64,000 nt of DNA from Anaerolineales bacterium (GCA_015075405.1 JABTUK010000004.1:62001-126000); one strand, 5' to 3'; positions 52,471 through 61,210 are shown, counted from the stretch's first letter. The notes: generated by a model from the letters alone, not told the origin. Made by a program: numbers and translations.

Positions 52471-54244
52471 GTTCAACCACCGGATAAGCAACCTGCCCCA
52501 ACGCAATATCGGCGATGCCGGTGCGGCTGTTTTTGCCCGGCCAACTGGCGGTCCAGGTGTAATGACCGGGTTTTAGCGGCAGCATCCAAAGCTGATATGG
52601 CCCGATTTTATGCTCTTTGTTATCAATGGTAAAGGTCATCTCGTCGTTGTTTTTCTGATTTGAGATGGCCAACAGGCCGTGACCGGCGGGGATTTGAGGC
52701 TGCGGTTTGGGTGGTTCAGGGGTGACGACCAGGACATTGGTGCTAACCGCCAGGGGGTCAGGCTGCCAATCGGGGCGGGCGGGCGTATTAATTAAAAGCC
52801 GCAGGTCTGAACCGTCGGAGTTCATCACATACAGGCCCCACTGCCCCTCACGCAGCGAGCGAAATACCAAGCGGCCATCGGGAGTCCAGGCCGGGGAGAC
52901 ATCAGCAGCAGGATGGTCGGTCAGGCGGGTTAAACGGCTGCCATCAACATTCATCACATAAATATCCTGGTTGTCACCCTCCCGGCGGACAAAAGCAAGC
53001 TGCTGCCCATCCCACGACCAGGCCGGCTGGCTGTCATCGCCCTGGGTCAGCCGTTGGAGCGTATCAGGCGCAAAAGCCGCGCCAATCACCTGGATGGTGC
53101 TGATATTCCAGCCCTCGGCGGTGCAACCGCGATAGGCCAGCCGCTGTCCCTCTGGCGACCAGGCCGGGTCTGCGCCTATGGGGCCGGGGTAGACTATGTT
53201 TTGGTTCAAATCCAATAAGACCAAGTGTGACTCCTGGCCCTTGCTTTTGGCGGCAGCCGTATACGTTCGGTTGGGCGACCAAGCAATTGTTTGGAAAAAG
53301 GTTTCCTGGTTCAACGGATAAGCCTTTTTCTGGCCCATGTTGAACACCTGCAGTCCGGCGGGATTACTCTCGTTGTAAAAAAGCAGGCCCACTGCGTCGG
53401 GCGACCAGGCCGGTCCGCGGGCGGAGGCAATCAGGGTTTCGGTCAAATTAGTGGTTAAATCGAGCAGGTGAAGCTGATGGGCTGTGCCATCCCAGGTGGT
53501 GTAGGCAACCTGCACCGGGCGCTGAACCGGTGTGCCGGCCTTGACCATATTAAAAGTGCCCTGGCTCATCAATTGGCCGGCGACGTAAATTTCTAATTTG
53601 TAGAGGCCCGGCGCAAAGCCGCCCTCGCCGGCCATCACCTGCACGGTCAACTGGCCCTGCGGGCCGGCATCCCAGACGCCGCTGCCGCGCGACAATTCCT
53701 GGTCGCCAAAGTACCAGACCCGTTCCCAGGGTAGCTCATTTTCCAGGCCGGTATAGCCAAAGGTGGCCAAGACTTTGGTGACGGTGGTGGTAAATTGCAG
53801 CGAGGCATCCAGCGGCCAGCCGTTACTGCCCTGGCGGGTGGCAAAGCTGATGGGGCTAAGCAGGGGGGTAGTGACAGTTTGGCTGGCAGGTAGATTATCG
53901 GGGGGACAGACAAAAACCGGCGTCTCATCGCCTTGTGTTGAAGGTGATGTCAAGGGGGTAGGGGTAGCAGTGAGAGCAATAGTTGGCGCGGCCTGCTCGG
54001 CGGTGGTGGGAGTCGCCAGGACGGATGAATTGTCTTCGGGTTGGTTTTGAAGGGATAAATCGGAAACCGGACTGCTTTCCTCCGCTTGCGGGCTACGGGT
54101 TTGCCAAAAGATCAAACCACCGGCAATCCCGCAAAAAGAGAGGGTACAAATTGCCAAAATGGGCAGTAACCACAGCCACATTTTGCTGGTTGTTTTTTTA
54201 GGAGGAATGGATACGTCCACATTATTTTCGGTGCTTGTTTCCAT
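52466..54244 (-). CDS. membrane-anchored TolB/PD40 propeller protein
   Basis: 592 aa. Cytoplasmic N-terminus, membrane segment at about 25-48 (WLWLLPILAICTLSFCGIAGG), Ser/Thr/Pro-rich linker, a beta domain (90-215), then PD40 blades with WSPDAVGLLFY, WSPNRTYTAAA, WSPEGQRLAYRG, WSWDGQQLAFV and WTPDGRLVFRSL, and a C-terminal beta domain. It resembles other Chloroflexota surface propellers in this window. Downstream of the sigma/anti-sigma pair, so probably controlled by them. Confidence 0.75.
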   Translation of the reverse strand: METSTENNVDVSIPPKKTTSKMWLWLLPILAICTLSFCGIAGGLIFWQTRSPQAEESSPVSDLSLQNQPEDNSSVLATPTTAEQAAPTIALTATPTPLTSPSTQGDETPVFVCPPDNLPASQTVTTPLLSPISFATRQGSNGWPLDASLQFTTTVTKVLATFGYTGLENELPWERVWYFGDQELSRGSGVWDAGPQGQLTVQVMAGEGGFAPGLYKLEIYVAGQLMSQGTFNMVKAGTPVQRPVQVAYTTWDGTAHQLHLLDLTTNLTETLIASARGPAWSPDAVGLLFYNESNPAGLQVFNMGQKKAYPLNQETFFQTIAWSPNRTYTAAAKSKGQESHLVLLDLNQNIVYPGPIGADPAWSPEGQRLAYRGCTAEGWNISTIQVIGAAFAPDTLQRLTQGDDSQPAWSWDGQQLAFVRREGDNQDIYVMNVDGSRLTRLTDHPAADVSPAWTPDGRLVFRSLREGQWGLYVMNSDGSDLRLLINTPARPDWQPDPLAVSTNVLVVTPEPPKPQPQIPAGHGLLAISNQKNNDEMTFTIDNKEHKIGPYQLWMLPLKPGHYTWTASWPGKNSRTGIADIALGQVAYPVVER

Positions 54245-54266
54245 AGAAGTCTCCTAACTTTTTAGG

Positions 54267-54962
54267 TTAATCGTCGTCCCCCTTGCCTGGGTTATCCTCG
54301 TCGTTGCCATCGGAGTCGTTGCCGTGCCCCCGGTTGTGATCGCCATCACCACCGCCACTGCCACTGCCGTTGCCACCTCCACCACCGCCGCCGGAGCCGG
54401 GAACCAGGCCGGGCGGCTCGATGATGATTTCGATGGTGACGGTAATCACCGGCAAAACATCAATAATCGGTGTCGCAGTAACAGGGGGCATTAGGGTAGT
54501 TTGACTGGTGGGTGCTGATTCGGTTACGCTGGTTGGCGACGTTTCAATGACAGGCGAAGGCGTCACCGGCAAAACTGTGGGTGAGGTCGGCGCAACCAGG
54601 GTTTGAACGGGTGGGGCTGCTTCTTGGTTCGATGGGACGAAGCCCAGAATGGTGATGCTGATCACCAGCGCCAATATTGCTGCTCCGACCAATACAGCCA
54701 CTACTACCACCGATATGATCGGTCCCCCAAATCCATAACTTGTCGGTGGGGTTGACCCGTTACCACCCCCGCTGGGACCAAACAATGATTCTTTCAAAGT
54801 AGGCCCAAATTCAGGGCGGGGCGTTGGGGCGGCCTCGCTTAAATTTTGGGCGACCGCCAGCAGGTCGGCCACTTCGGCTGGCAGGTCTGCGGGCAAAGCG
54901 CCGCCTTCGAGGAGGGTATCGAGATGGTGGGCTAAAAGATCAGCCAGTTCTTCTTCGGTCAT
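54267..54962 (-). CDS. anti-sigma-like membrane protein with Gly/His/Asp tail
   Basis: 231 aa. N-terminal soluble helices (MTEEELADLLAHHLDTLL...), one membrane segment (about 88-112, ISVVVVAVLVGAAILALVI), a Thr/Pro-rich extracytoplasmic linker and a Gly-rich run ending in DHNRGHGNDSDGNDEDNPGKGDDD. ATGA overlap with the sigma factor. The tail recurs in the 55782 gene. Likely sequesters the sigma factor and senses something outside the cell. Confidence 0.7.
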   Translation of the reverse strand: MTEEELADLLAHHLDTLLEGGALPADLPAEVADLLAVAQNLSEAAPTPRPEFGPTLKESLFGPSGGGNGSTPPTSYGFGGPIISVVVVAVLVGAAILALVISITILGFVPSNQEAAPPVQTLVAPTSPTVLPVTPSPVIETSPTSVTESAPTSQTTLMPPVTATPIIDVLPVITVTIEIIIEPPGLVPGSGGGGGGGNGSGSGGGDGDHNRGHGNDSDGNDEDNPGKGDDD

Positions 54963-55477
54963 GGGAAATCCTGTGTTTCAAGCTGAACTTTCAATTTTTG
55001 TAGGGCGCGCAAGATAATCACGCTGACGGTCTTTTCATTAAGGTCCAAAATTTCGGCAATTTTACGATTGGTCAGATGTCCAAAAAACCTGAGATAAACG
55101 ATTTCCTGATCACGCTCAGAGAGAGCAGCCATAGCTTCCAACAACACCCGGTTTTGTTCCTGGTACACCAGTTGTTGTTCCGGTAAAGTCTCACCCGTCG
55201 AGATTTCGGCTACTTCATCCAATTGAAAAGGGGCGGGCTTTCGGCTGGCGGCGGCATAATGGTTAAGGACCAAATTACGGCCAATCCGAAACAGCCAGGT
55301 GGCAAAGGCGCCCTTGGCCGGGTCGTACTTATCGCCATGACTGAAGGCGCGTTCAAACGCGGCAGCCGTAAGGTCCTCGGCTGTTTCACGGTCGGCTACC
55401 TGGCTGCGAATATAAGCGTATAGCCGGGCGTAGTGGGTATCGAACAGCGCCGCGAAATCCAGGGGGGTAAAACCCAA
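54959..55477 (-). CDS. ECF RNA polymerase sigma factor
   Basis: 172 aa with TTG start (GAGGAGG about 11 bases upstream). Region 2: DFAALFDTHYARLYAYIRSQVADRETAEDLTAAAFERAF, then FATWLFRIGRNLVLNHY; region 4: LSERDQEIVYLRFFGHLTNRKIAEILDLNEKTVSVIILRALQKL. Overlaps its anti-sigma gene. Drives probably its own operon including the propeller gene. Confidence 0.9.
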   Translation of the reverse strand: MGFTPLDFAALFDTHYARLYAYIRSQVADRETAEDLTAAAFERAFSHGDKYDPAKGAFATWLFRIGRNLVLNHYAAASRKPAPFQLDEVAEISTGETLPEQQLVYQEQNRVLLEAMAALSERDQEIVYLRFFGHLTNRKIAEILDLNEKTVSVIILRALQKLKVQLETQDFP

Positions 55478-55549
55478 GGGGGGGTCTGCCTCCTCGTATC
55501 AAAACTTGATTTATTAACTTTAACGCCCAAATGCCATTTTGTAAAATTA

Positions 55550-55642
55550 TCAGTGGATCCAAATTTGAGGAGCCAGCACGCCCACGTGCGGCGGCGTTCG
55601 GCATGTGGGCGTGCCTCACTCCTCGGAAATTGGATCTACTGA
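55550..55642. repeat. family B palindrome copy 2
   Basis: 93 bp, almost identical to the copy at 51509. Adjacent to a family A element; both lie in the 304-bp gap upstream of the sigma gene, which otherwise shows no gene. Confidence 0.85.
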
Positions 55643-55648
55643 TTATTT

Positions 55649-55770
55649 GTAACTGCTCAGCCATGTCATTTCGACCGTAGGGAGAAATCCACGCCAGCTT
55701 ACTTTTACCCGTTGCGTCCAGGGGATTTCGAGACCGAAGGTCGAGAAATGACATGAGCCCGAGTAGTAAC
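55649..55770. repeat. family A palindrome copy 3
   Basis: 122 bp with GTAACTGCTCAG ... GAGTAGTAAC ends and TCATTTCGA core. Six bp separate it from family B copy 2. Confidence 0.85.
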
Positions 55771-55781
55771 GAACATACTTT

Positions 55782-56300
55782 TTAATCGTCATCCCCACCC
55801 TTGCCGGGATTGTCCTCGTCGTGATGGTCTGGGTCGTTACCGTGGCCTCTGTCGTGATCGCCGCCACCGCCACAGCCGCCACAGCCGCCGCCACCACCGC
55901 CACTACCACCGTCATCGTCGCCACCGCCGCCACCGCCGGGCGAAAGATGGGGCGGAGGCAGTTGAATTTGGACCGTGACAATAATAGTGATTTCATCAAC
56001 AATAGGCGTAACGGTTGCTTCGGGCGTCACCGTAGTTGTTGCTACAGGTGTAGTCGTGATTGTTGTGGTGGTCGTAGGGGTGCCTGATACAACCGGGCTA
56101 GGGGTGATCGTACCGTTGGGCATCGGAGAGGGCGTCCCCACAACAGTGGGCGCGCCCGTTCCAATCGGCGTCGGCGTTAATTGGTTGGCCGAAGATGGCC
56201 GGACAAGGGTAATAACGACGGCGACCAAAACACTCACCGCTATGCTGCCTGCTGCGGCAATACAGATAAAAATCTTAATCAGAAGTTTGGTAGTGATCAT
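55782..56300 (-). CDS. membrane protein with Thr/Pro linker and Gly/His/Asp tail
   Basis: 172 aa from ATG 56300, chosen for AAGGAGG six bases upstream. Membrane segment at about 8-30 (IFICIAAAGSIAVSVLVAVVITLV), Thr/Pro-rich linker, VTVQIQLPPPHLSPGG and a Gly/Cys run ending DHDRGHGNDPDHHDEDNPGKGGDDD. No helix for sigma binding at the N-terminus, unlike the anti-sigma gene 1 kb downstream. The shared tail suggests a common ligand or metal. Confidence 0.7.
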   Translation of the reverse strand: MITTKLLIKIFICIAAAGSIAVSVLVAVVITLVRPSSANQLTPTPIGTGAPTVVGTPSPMPNGTITPSPVVSGTPTTTTTITTTPVATTTVTPEATVTPIVDEITIIVTVQIQLPPPHLSPGGGGGGDDDGGSGGGGGGCGGCGGGGDHDRGHGNDPDHHDEDNPGKGGDDD

Positions 56301-56438
56301 CAGAACCTCCTTAAACTTAATAAAACAGGATGAAGTTTTGTTGCTTATATATACAAGCCGCTTCAAAGAGTACTACACAAATTTGGTTTAAAGGAGGAAT
56401 TTTAAGGTTGGCTCAAACGAAATCGGAAGGATTTAAAA

Positions 56439-56521
56439 CCTATCCGAATAAGCCCGTAGGTGACGCATCCCTATGCGTCACCGGCTGGCATAAGGATGCC
56501 AACCTATCTTTTTCGGATAGG
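56439..56521. repeat. three-way-junction palindromic element
   Basis: Outer arms CCTATCCGAA / TTCGGATAGG (10 bp) enclose a hairpin GGTGACGCAT / ATGCGTCACC and a smaller one TGGCAT / ATGCCA. Lies between the stop of the GT4 gene and the next minus-strand gene. Confidence 0.7.
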
Positions 56522-56524
56522 CTC

Positions 56525-57670
56525 TTAATGAGGGTTCAGTACTTCGTGGTAAAGATTGAGGAAATTTTGGGTGGCGACCATCAGGCTGTACCCGGCCTCA
56601 ATCCTCTGGCGAGCCTGACGGCGTAATTCTTGATAGTGGGTCTCGTCGCTGAAAAGCTCAACCACCTGGGCCGCCAACGCCTCAGCCGAGGTTTGCGGTG
56701 GCAGACAGGCTACCTCTCGCGCCACGCCGACGGGAGTGCCCAACACAGGCACGCCGCAGGCCATCGCTTCGAGCACGGCCATACCCTGGGATTCGTGCCG
56801 GGAGGTTTGCAAATAGAGATGGGATGATTGGTACAGCGAGGGCATGGCGAGATAAGCCACTTGCTGCTGCCAGAGGAGGCTGTCGTTCAAATCGAACTGA
56901 CCAGCTACTTCGGCCAACTCGCTGTACAAAGGGCCACTTCCGGCCAGATTCAGTTTAATTTGAGGGATTTCTTTTTTTACCTGGGCCAAAACTTCAAGCA
57001 GCAACCGCTGATTTTTGACCGGCAACAGGGATGCGGCCTGAACGAGAACGGGATTTTCGATTTTAGATTTACGATTTTGGATTTTGGATTTTACTGGAAG
57101 GGGCGCAGGCTGGAATAGATTGGTATCAACGCCCAGGGGAGCGAGGCGAAGTTTAGACTCTGGAATGTGGTGAGCGCGGCACACATCGAGCTGGTATGCG
57201 GAGCCGGCGGTGACCAAGGCCGCCTTTTTGAGAGCGTAGCGGGTGGTCAAGCGCCGGGTCAAAAAACGTTGGGCCCCGTAATTGATGTCCGGCAGGTTGG
57301 TCAATTCGCCCCCGCCTATGCTGACCACTACTGGCCGGCTGAGCCAGCTCCCGGCTAGTGCTACCGAGAAACCGGCCTCGTCGGCCCAGAAGGCGTGCAG
57401 CAGGTCAAAGGGAGTTTTTCGATGTTGCTGGACAATGGCTTGCGTGGTTTTCAGCCAGATTTTGGCCGAAGTCAAGCCAAAGTTTTGCCCGCCCCCGACG
57501 GCGTGATGAGTCAAGTTGTCAAATTGATACAGCCCTGGCGATGGATAGCGCTGGCTGAAAATATGAATCTGGTGCTGTTCGGCCAGGGCGCGGGCCAGAT
57601 TGAGCAGCGCAGGAATGGCCCAATCGTCGGGGTGGGCGCTAAAGCCGGGAGTGATAAGGGCAATTCTCAT
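56525..57670 (-). CDS. GT4-family glycosyltransferase
   Basis: 381 aa from ATG 57670 (upstream frame is repeat-derived or non-conserved). GT4 pattern: MRIALITPGF, GAQRFLTRRLTTRYALKKAALVTAGSAYQLDVC, PLGVDTNLFQPAP, NPVLVQAASLLPVKNQRLLLE, and EAMACGVPVLGTPVGVA (near 335). Six in-frame GATTTTN heptamers (57052-57093) encode KSKIQNRKSKIEN between the two Rossmann domains. Transfers a sugar from an activated donor to a surface glycan. Confidence 0.8.
   Translation of the reverse strand: MRIALITPGFSAHPDDWAIPALLNLARALAEQHQIHIFSQRYPSPGLYQFDNLTHHAVGGGQNFGLTSAKIWLKTTQAIVQQHRKTPFDLLHAFWADEAGFSVALAGSWLSRPVVVSIGGGELTNLPDINYGAQRFLTRRLTTRYALKKAALVTAGSAYQLDVCRAHHIPESKLRLAPLGVDTNLFQPAPLPVKSKIQNRKSKIENPVLVQAASLLPVKNQRLLLEVLAQVKKEIPQIKLNLAGSGPLYSELAEVAGQFDLNDSLLWQQQVAYLAMPSLYQSSHLYLQTSRHESQGMAVLEAMACGVPVLGTPVGVAREVACLPPQTSAEALAAQVVELFSDETHYQELRRQARQRIEAGYSLMVATQNFLNLYHEVLNPH
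57052..57093 (+). repeat. six in-frame heptamers (GATTTTN) in the GT4 gene
   Basis: Exact 7-bp units: GATTTTC, GATTTTA, GATTTAC, GATTTTG twice, GATTTTA. 42 bp equals 14 codons, so the frame is kept. Confidence 0.8.
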
Positions 57671-57737
57671 AATAGGTAGCAGGATAGCAGGGCGCGATTG
57701 GCCAAAGAATTTCTGTCCGAATGTGGCTTGGAGCCTG

Positions 57738-59387
57738 TTACTTTGTAACTTTGAATAGAGTATACGGCGAAAAATCGCCAACCGGGGTTAGGGTGGTATT
57801 TTTCTTGAGCCATTGATAATTAATTTGGGGTGTTTTGCCCCGCCATTGGGTTTCGATGCTGCCCACATCAAGGAGTAAATAGAGCGGGCCGGGCGACTCG
57901 GCCAGCGTTTGGAGTGAAGCTGCATCCAGATAAAAAAATTCCAGAGTGTTAAGTTGGGTGTAGTGCTGGAGGGTCAGGGTCAGCCCGAAGGTGATGAGGG
58001 TCGCTTCCTTGGGGAGAGTTTGCTCCACCTGCGCGGCGATGATTTTGCTTTGATTTTGAACGGTCAGAAAGTTGTCGAGCATCGGGTAAGCCCAGGCCAG
58101 CATGCCCAGCAGGGACAGGACGATAATGAGCTTGAAGAGGGCAGAGGGGCAGGGGAGCAGAGGGGCAGGGGAGAAAATTCTCCTCCGCTCCCCCTCTCCT
58201 CTGCTCCCCTGCTCTCTTTCTCCTCCGCTTAAAAAGTCTGACAGCCCGTAGCCGGTCAAAATCACCAGCGGCGGGTACAAGGTCAGGCCAAAACGGAAAT
58301 TCTGGTAGGGAATCCCGGCCAAAAAAAGATAGACGGGAGCGACCCAGCCCAATAGTAGAATCAGCGCCCCCCATTGCCGGGTTTGTCCCAAGCGCCAGAT
58401 GGCCCACAGCGCAGCTACACCTAACAGCGGAAAAATATAGGCCGGATGGCCCGCCGGCTGAGCATAAAAGATAAAGTTGGGCAACTGATAGAGAAAGTGA
58501 CCATCAATATTCTCAAATTCGCGCTGGAAGAAGTGAGCCGGACTCCAGCCCAATAACCAACTGTGCGCCAGTCCTTCCGGCTTGTTGAGACTGAGCCACA
58601 GTTGAGGGGCCAGAATCAATGCGCCGCTGCAAACCGCTAAAAGTGGCGACCACTCAAAATTCTTAAACTGGAGTGCAAAGCTTGCTTTGCTATTTGGCAA
58701 AGCAAGCTTTGCACTCCAGAAATTAAAAAAGATATAAAAACCCAGAGCCGGCACAATCAAAACATATAACCAGCGGGAAATAATTGCCAGCGCCAGGGCA
58801 ACTCCGGCCGCGAAAAATAAGAGGGCAGGGGAGCGGGGGAGCAGAGGAGCAGGGGAGAATACTTCTTTTGAGTTCCCCTGAGTTCCCCTGAGTTCCCCTG
58901 AGTTCCCCAAATTTACTGCTCGAATGACCAACCACGCCGCCAGCGTTGCCCAAAAGAGCGCCGGCATATCAGCCATGATGACTACTGAGGAGAGGATAGG
59001 CTGCCCGGCAACTGCCACAATGAAACCGGCCAGCAGGCCGGTATAATGACTTCGTATAATCATTGAGTTATTTTCGGAAAACAGCTCACAACTTAACAAA
59101 AACGACAGGGGCGCCAGAGCCGCGCCGCAGAGCAGAGCCGCCAGTTGACCGGCCCAGGCTGTCTGACCTACAAAAAGCATCCAGAAAGCAATCAGTAGGG
59201 GAAAGCCGTTGGGCCAGAAAAAATCGGTGGGGGGCGGCTGGCCGTGGGGCAGGGTTTGAGCAATGGCAACAGCTTGTCGCAAGTAGGCATAAGCATCCTG
59301 GCCATACAGGCCATCAAACTGCCAGAAGAAGACCACTCCCAGGCGAAGGGTGAGGGCTATGAGGAATAGAATTAGCGAAGTTTTCAT
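57738..59387 (-). CDS. GT39-like membrane protein with several in-frame repeats
   Basis: 549 aa from ATG 59387; a longer frame is open upstream but its codons derive from a family A palindrome. Multi-pass, with QDAYAYLRQAVAIAQTLPHG and FFWPNGFPLLIAFW resembling GT39/ArnT luminal loops, then repeated hydrophobic helices. Encodes repeat-derived stretches at about 175-195, 245-265 and 395-420. The catalytic D-E motif is not obvious. Neighbour to GT4 and a flippase, so it probably acts on a surface glycan. Confidence 0.65.
   Translation of the reverse strand: MKTSLILFLIALTLRLGVVFFWQFDGLYGQDAYAYLRQAVAIAQTLPHGQPPPTDFFWPNGFPLLIAFWMLFVGQTAWAGQLAALLCGAALAPLSFLLSCELFSENNSMIIRSHYTGLLAGFIVAVAGQPILSSVVIMADMPALFWATLAAWLVIRAVNLGNSGELRGTQGNSKEVFSPAPLLPRSPALLFFAAGVALALAIISRWLYVLIVPALGFYIFFNFWSAKLALPNSKASFALQFKNFEWSPLLAVCSGALILAPQLWLSLNKPEGLAHSWLLGWSPAHFFQREFENIDGHFLYQLPNFIFYAQPAGHPAYIFPLLGVAALWAIWRLGQTRQWGALILLLGWVAPVYLFLAGIPYQNFRFGLTLYPPLVILTGYGLSDFLSGGEREQGSRGEGERRRIFSPAPLLPCPSALFKLIIVLSLLGMLAWAYPMLDNFLTVQNQSKIIAAQVEQTLPKEATLITFGLTLTLQHYTQLNTLEFFYLDAASLQTLAESPGPLYLLLDVGSIETQWRGKTPQINYQWLKKNTTLTPVGDFSPYTLFKVTK
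58136..58215. repeat. inverted octamer array inside the membrane glycosyltransferase
   Basis: GGGCAGAG and GAGCAGAG type units with a matching right arm. Translated, in frame (GSRGEGERRRIFSPAP). Confidence 0.8.
58668..58719. repeat. palindrome family C, copy 2, inside a gene
   Basis: 23-bp perfect arms, 6-base loop; shares core AAAGCTTGCTTTG with the copy at 12977. Translated in frame. Confidence 0.85.
58821..58908. repeat. octamer and decamer arrays inside the same gene
   Basis: Octamers GGGCAGGG/GAGCGGGG/GAGCAGAG at 58821-58860, then four exact decamers TGAGTTCCCC at 58869-58908. Decamer gain or loss would shift the frame. Confidence 0.8.
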
Positions 59388-59401
59388 GAAGAAATAAGAA
59401 T

Positions 59402-59548
59402 GTAATTGCTCAGGCATGTCATTTCGACCGAAGGGAGAAATCCTCAACACCTTACTTTTAACTGTTGCCCCCTGGGGATTTCTCGACCCTTCGGCTTCGC
59501 TCAGGGCAGGCTCTTCGGTCTCGAAATGACATGAGGCTGAGTAGCAAC
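59402..59548. repeat. family A palindrome copy 4
   Basis: 147 bp; inner region has an additional CCCTTCGG.../... segment. Lies between two minus-strand genes. Confidence 0.85.
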
Positions 59549-59568
59549 TTTTTTTCTTCTTCGAGGTT

Positions 59569-60954
59569 TTACGCCTTACGTTTTTTATGAGCAGTTCTCA
59601 TGGCATACGGTCCATACAACAAGCTTTCGGCAATGAGCAACGCCAGGGCTACCCCTGCCGGTCCCCAGGTGGGAATCAGCCAGAAACATAATCCCAGGTT
59701 GGCAATCAGGCCGACAGCGGTGAGCAGGTTGACAAACTTTTCATCGCCACAGGCATAGAGATAGATAATCAGCAGGCTGTTTTGACTGGCCGGAATAAGG
59801 CTGAGAGCCAGAATTTGCAGGGTCAGGGTGGCCGGCTGATACTCGGCCCCATAGGTGAGGGTCAGGATGGGCTGAGCCAGAAATAACGCGCCCAACGCGG
59901 CAGCCATGCCAAATGCCAACAACCCCAGCCGCGACCGGCTCAAGGTTTTTTGCAAAGCCTGACTCTGAACCTCGGTTCGAGCGCCGGCCATGGCCGCCAT
60001 CGCCGGCAGCATGGCCGAGTAAAATGCCCCCGGCAGTTGCTTGCCGGTTTCGACAAAACGGTTGGCGGCGGCATACCAGCCCAGGGCCTGGTCGCCCTGT
60101 AAATAGGCCAGAATTAATACAGTAACCCGCAGTTGCAAAGCGGCTAAAATTCCGGCCAGGGCAAAAGGCCAGGCTCTAACAAGCAGCCTTTTGATGAGAG
60201 TGTTGCTAATGCCCCAATTTTTCTCCAGAGATGATGCGCTTGAGGCGGGGAACTCGGAGGAACTGGGGGGAACTCGGAGGAACTCTGAATTCCTATGAGT
60301 TCCCTTGAGTTCCCCTAAATATTCTGCTGGCGCTGCTTGTTTCAACTTTTGATAGAAAACCAGAGCTAAACCACATTGAAGGCTTTGGCTCAGCCCGGCC
60401 CAAACAATAATCAAAAACAAAGGTTGTTGCTGCAACACTAGCCAGAGTGTCCCTGCCAAAAGGACAAATTGTCCACTTACCGTTAGCCACAGAATGGGAC
60501 CCATAGTTTGGTGCGCTCGAAAGATGGCAGTAAATGAACTGTAGACCAGACTGCTCCCCAGAAAAATGACCCCCCAGCGTAAAGCAGCGATCACTGCCGA
60601 ATTCTGATTTACGGCCAGGTAAGGGGCCAGAACCAGCAGGATAAAAATGACGGGCAGGCTTAGTATGCTTTTGGCAGCCAGCGAGTTAATCAAGTAGCCC
60701 TGTGTTTGCTCTGGTTGGGCGGCCACATCACGGGTGATGACGGTGCTGACCCCGAACTCAGTCAGTAGGACTAGGCTTAGCAGCCAGGTCATCACAAAAC
60801 TGTACTGCCCAAACCCGGCGTCGCCCAGCCCCCGGCCCAGAGCAGCGGCCATCAAAAAGCCCATGACCGCGCCGACCAAATTAACCACTAACAAGATGCC
60901 GGTATTTTGACCAATTTTGAGAAAGAGATTTGATTTTAGAGAAGGGCTTATCAT
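59569..60954 (-). CDS. oligosaccharide flippase (Wzx/MATE-like)
   Basis: 461 aa from ATG 60954. Twelve to fourteen membrane helices with the polysaccharide-flippase pattern near the N-terminus (GQNTGILLVVNLVGAVMGFLMAAALGRGLGDAGFGQYSF) and GWYAAANRFVETGKQLPGAFYSAMLPAM in the middle. It would flip lipid-linked glycans outward. A repeat-derived segment (YLGELKGTHRNSEFLRVPPSSSEF) lies in the central loop at about 225-250. Confidence 0.8.
   Translation of the reverse strand: MISPSLKSNLFLKIGQNTGILLVVNLVGAVMGFLMAAALGRGLGDAGFGQYSFVMTWLLSLVLLTEFGVSTVITRDVAAQPEQTQGYLINSLAAKSILSLPVIFILLVLAPYLAVNQNSAVIAALRWGVIFLGSSLVYSSFTAIFRAHQTMGPILWLTVSGQFVLLAGTLWLVLQQQPLFLIIVWAGLSQSLQCGLALVFYQKLKQAAPAEYLGELKGTHRNSEFLRVPPSSSEFPASSASSLEKNWGISNTLIKRLLVRAWPFALAGILAALQLRVTVLILAYLQGDQALGWYAAANRFVETGKQLPGAFYSAMLPAMAAMAGARTEVQSQALQKTLSRSRLGLLAFGMAAALGALFLAQPILTLTYGAEYQPATLTLQILALSLIPASQNSLLIIYLYACGDEKFVNLLTAVGLIANLGLCFWLIPTWGPAGVALALLIAESLLYGPYAMRTAHKKRKA
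60247..60318. repeat. GAACTCGGAG inverted repeat inside the flippase gene
   Basis: Units GGGGAACTC GGAGGAACT on the left and TGAGTTCCC units on the right. In frame with the flippase. Confidence 0.8.
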
Positions 60955-61019
60955 TGCGGCTGAAAGATATAGCAAGATAGATGAAATGCCAAATGGTTAC
61001 ATATATTTCCCCGGCTTAA

Positions 61020-61063
61020 TTGTGTAATTTTACACAAATTTACCGTATAAATTTGCGCAAATT
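61020..61063. promoter_or_regulatory. two palindromes upstream of actA
   Basis: TTGTGTAATTTTACACAA (61020-61037) fits a CRP/FNR-family site TGTGT-N6-ACACA. AATTTGCGCAAATT (61050-61063) is a second perfect palindrome. Respiratory genes are often controlled this way; no regulator is in this window. Confidence 0.5.
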
Positions 61064-61171
61064 AAAGGCGTTAAGTATATTTCAATTATCTGTTTTGTTA
61101 CTTGTTACACCTCTTCCGAGCTGCATTCGTTGCTGGTGACGCACATTTTTCCGATGCTGGAAAATAAGGGG

Positions 61172-61210
61172 TACGATGGAACTATTTGCCCATTTTGTTA
61201 TTCCATCGTA
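61172..61210 (+). promoter_or_regulatory. hairpin in the actA leader region
   Basis: TACGATGGAA / TTCCATCGTA with a 19-base loop. May be an RNA stem or a protein site. No clear -35/-10 pair could be placed in the 353-bp gap before actA. Confidence 0.4.

Noticed and set aside
55821..56391. Plus-strand proteins opposite the Gly/His tail genes
   Set aside because: Repetitive Val/Thr shadows of the minus-strand coding sequence without start signals.
59388..59450. N-terminal extension of the membrane glycosyltransferase
   Set aside because: The extra codons are read from a family A palindrome.
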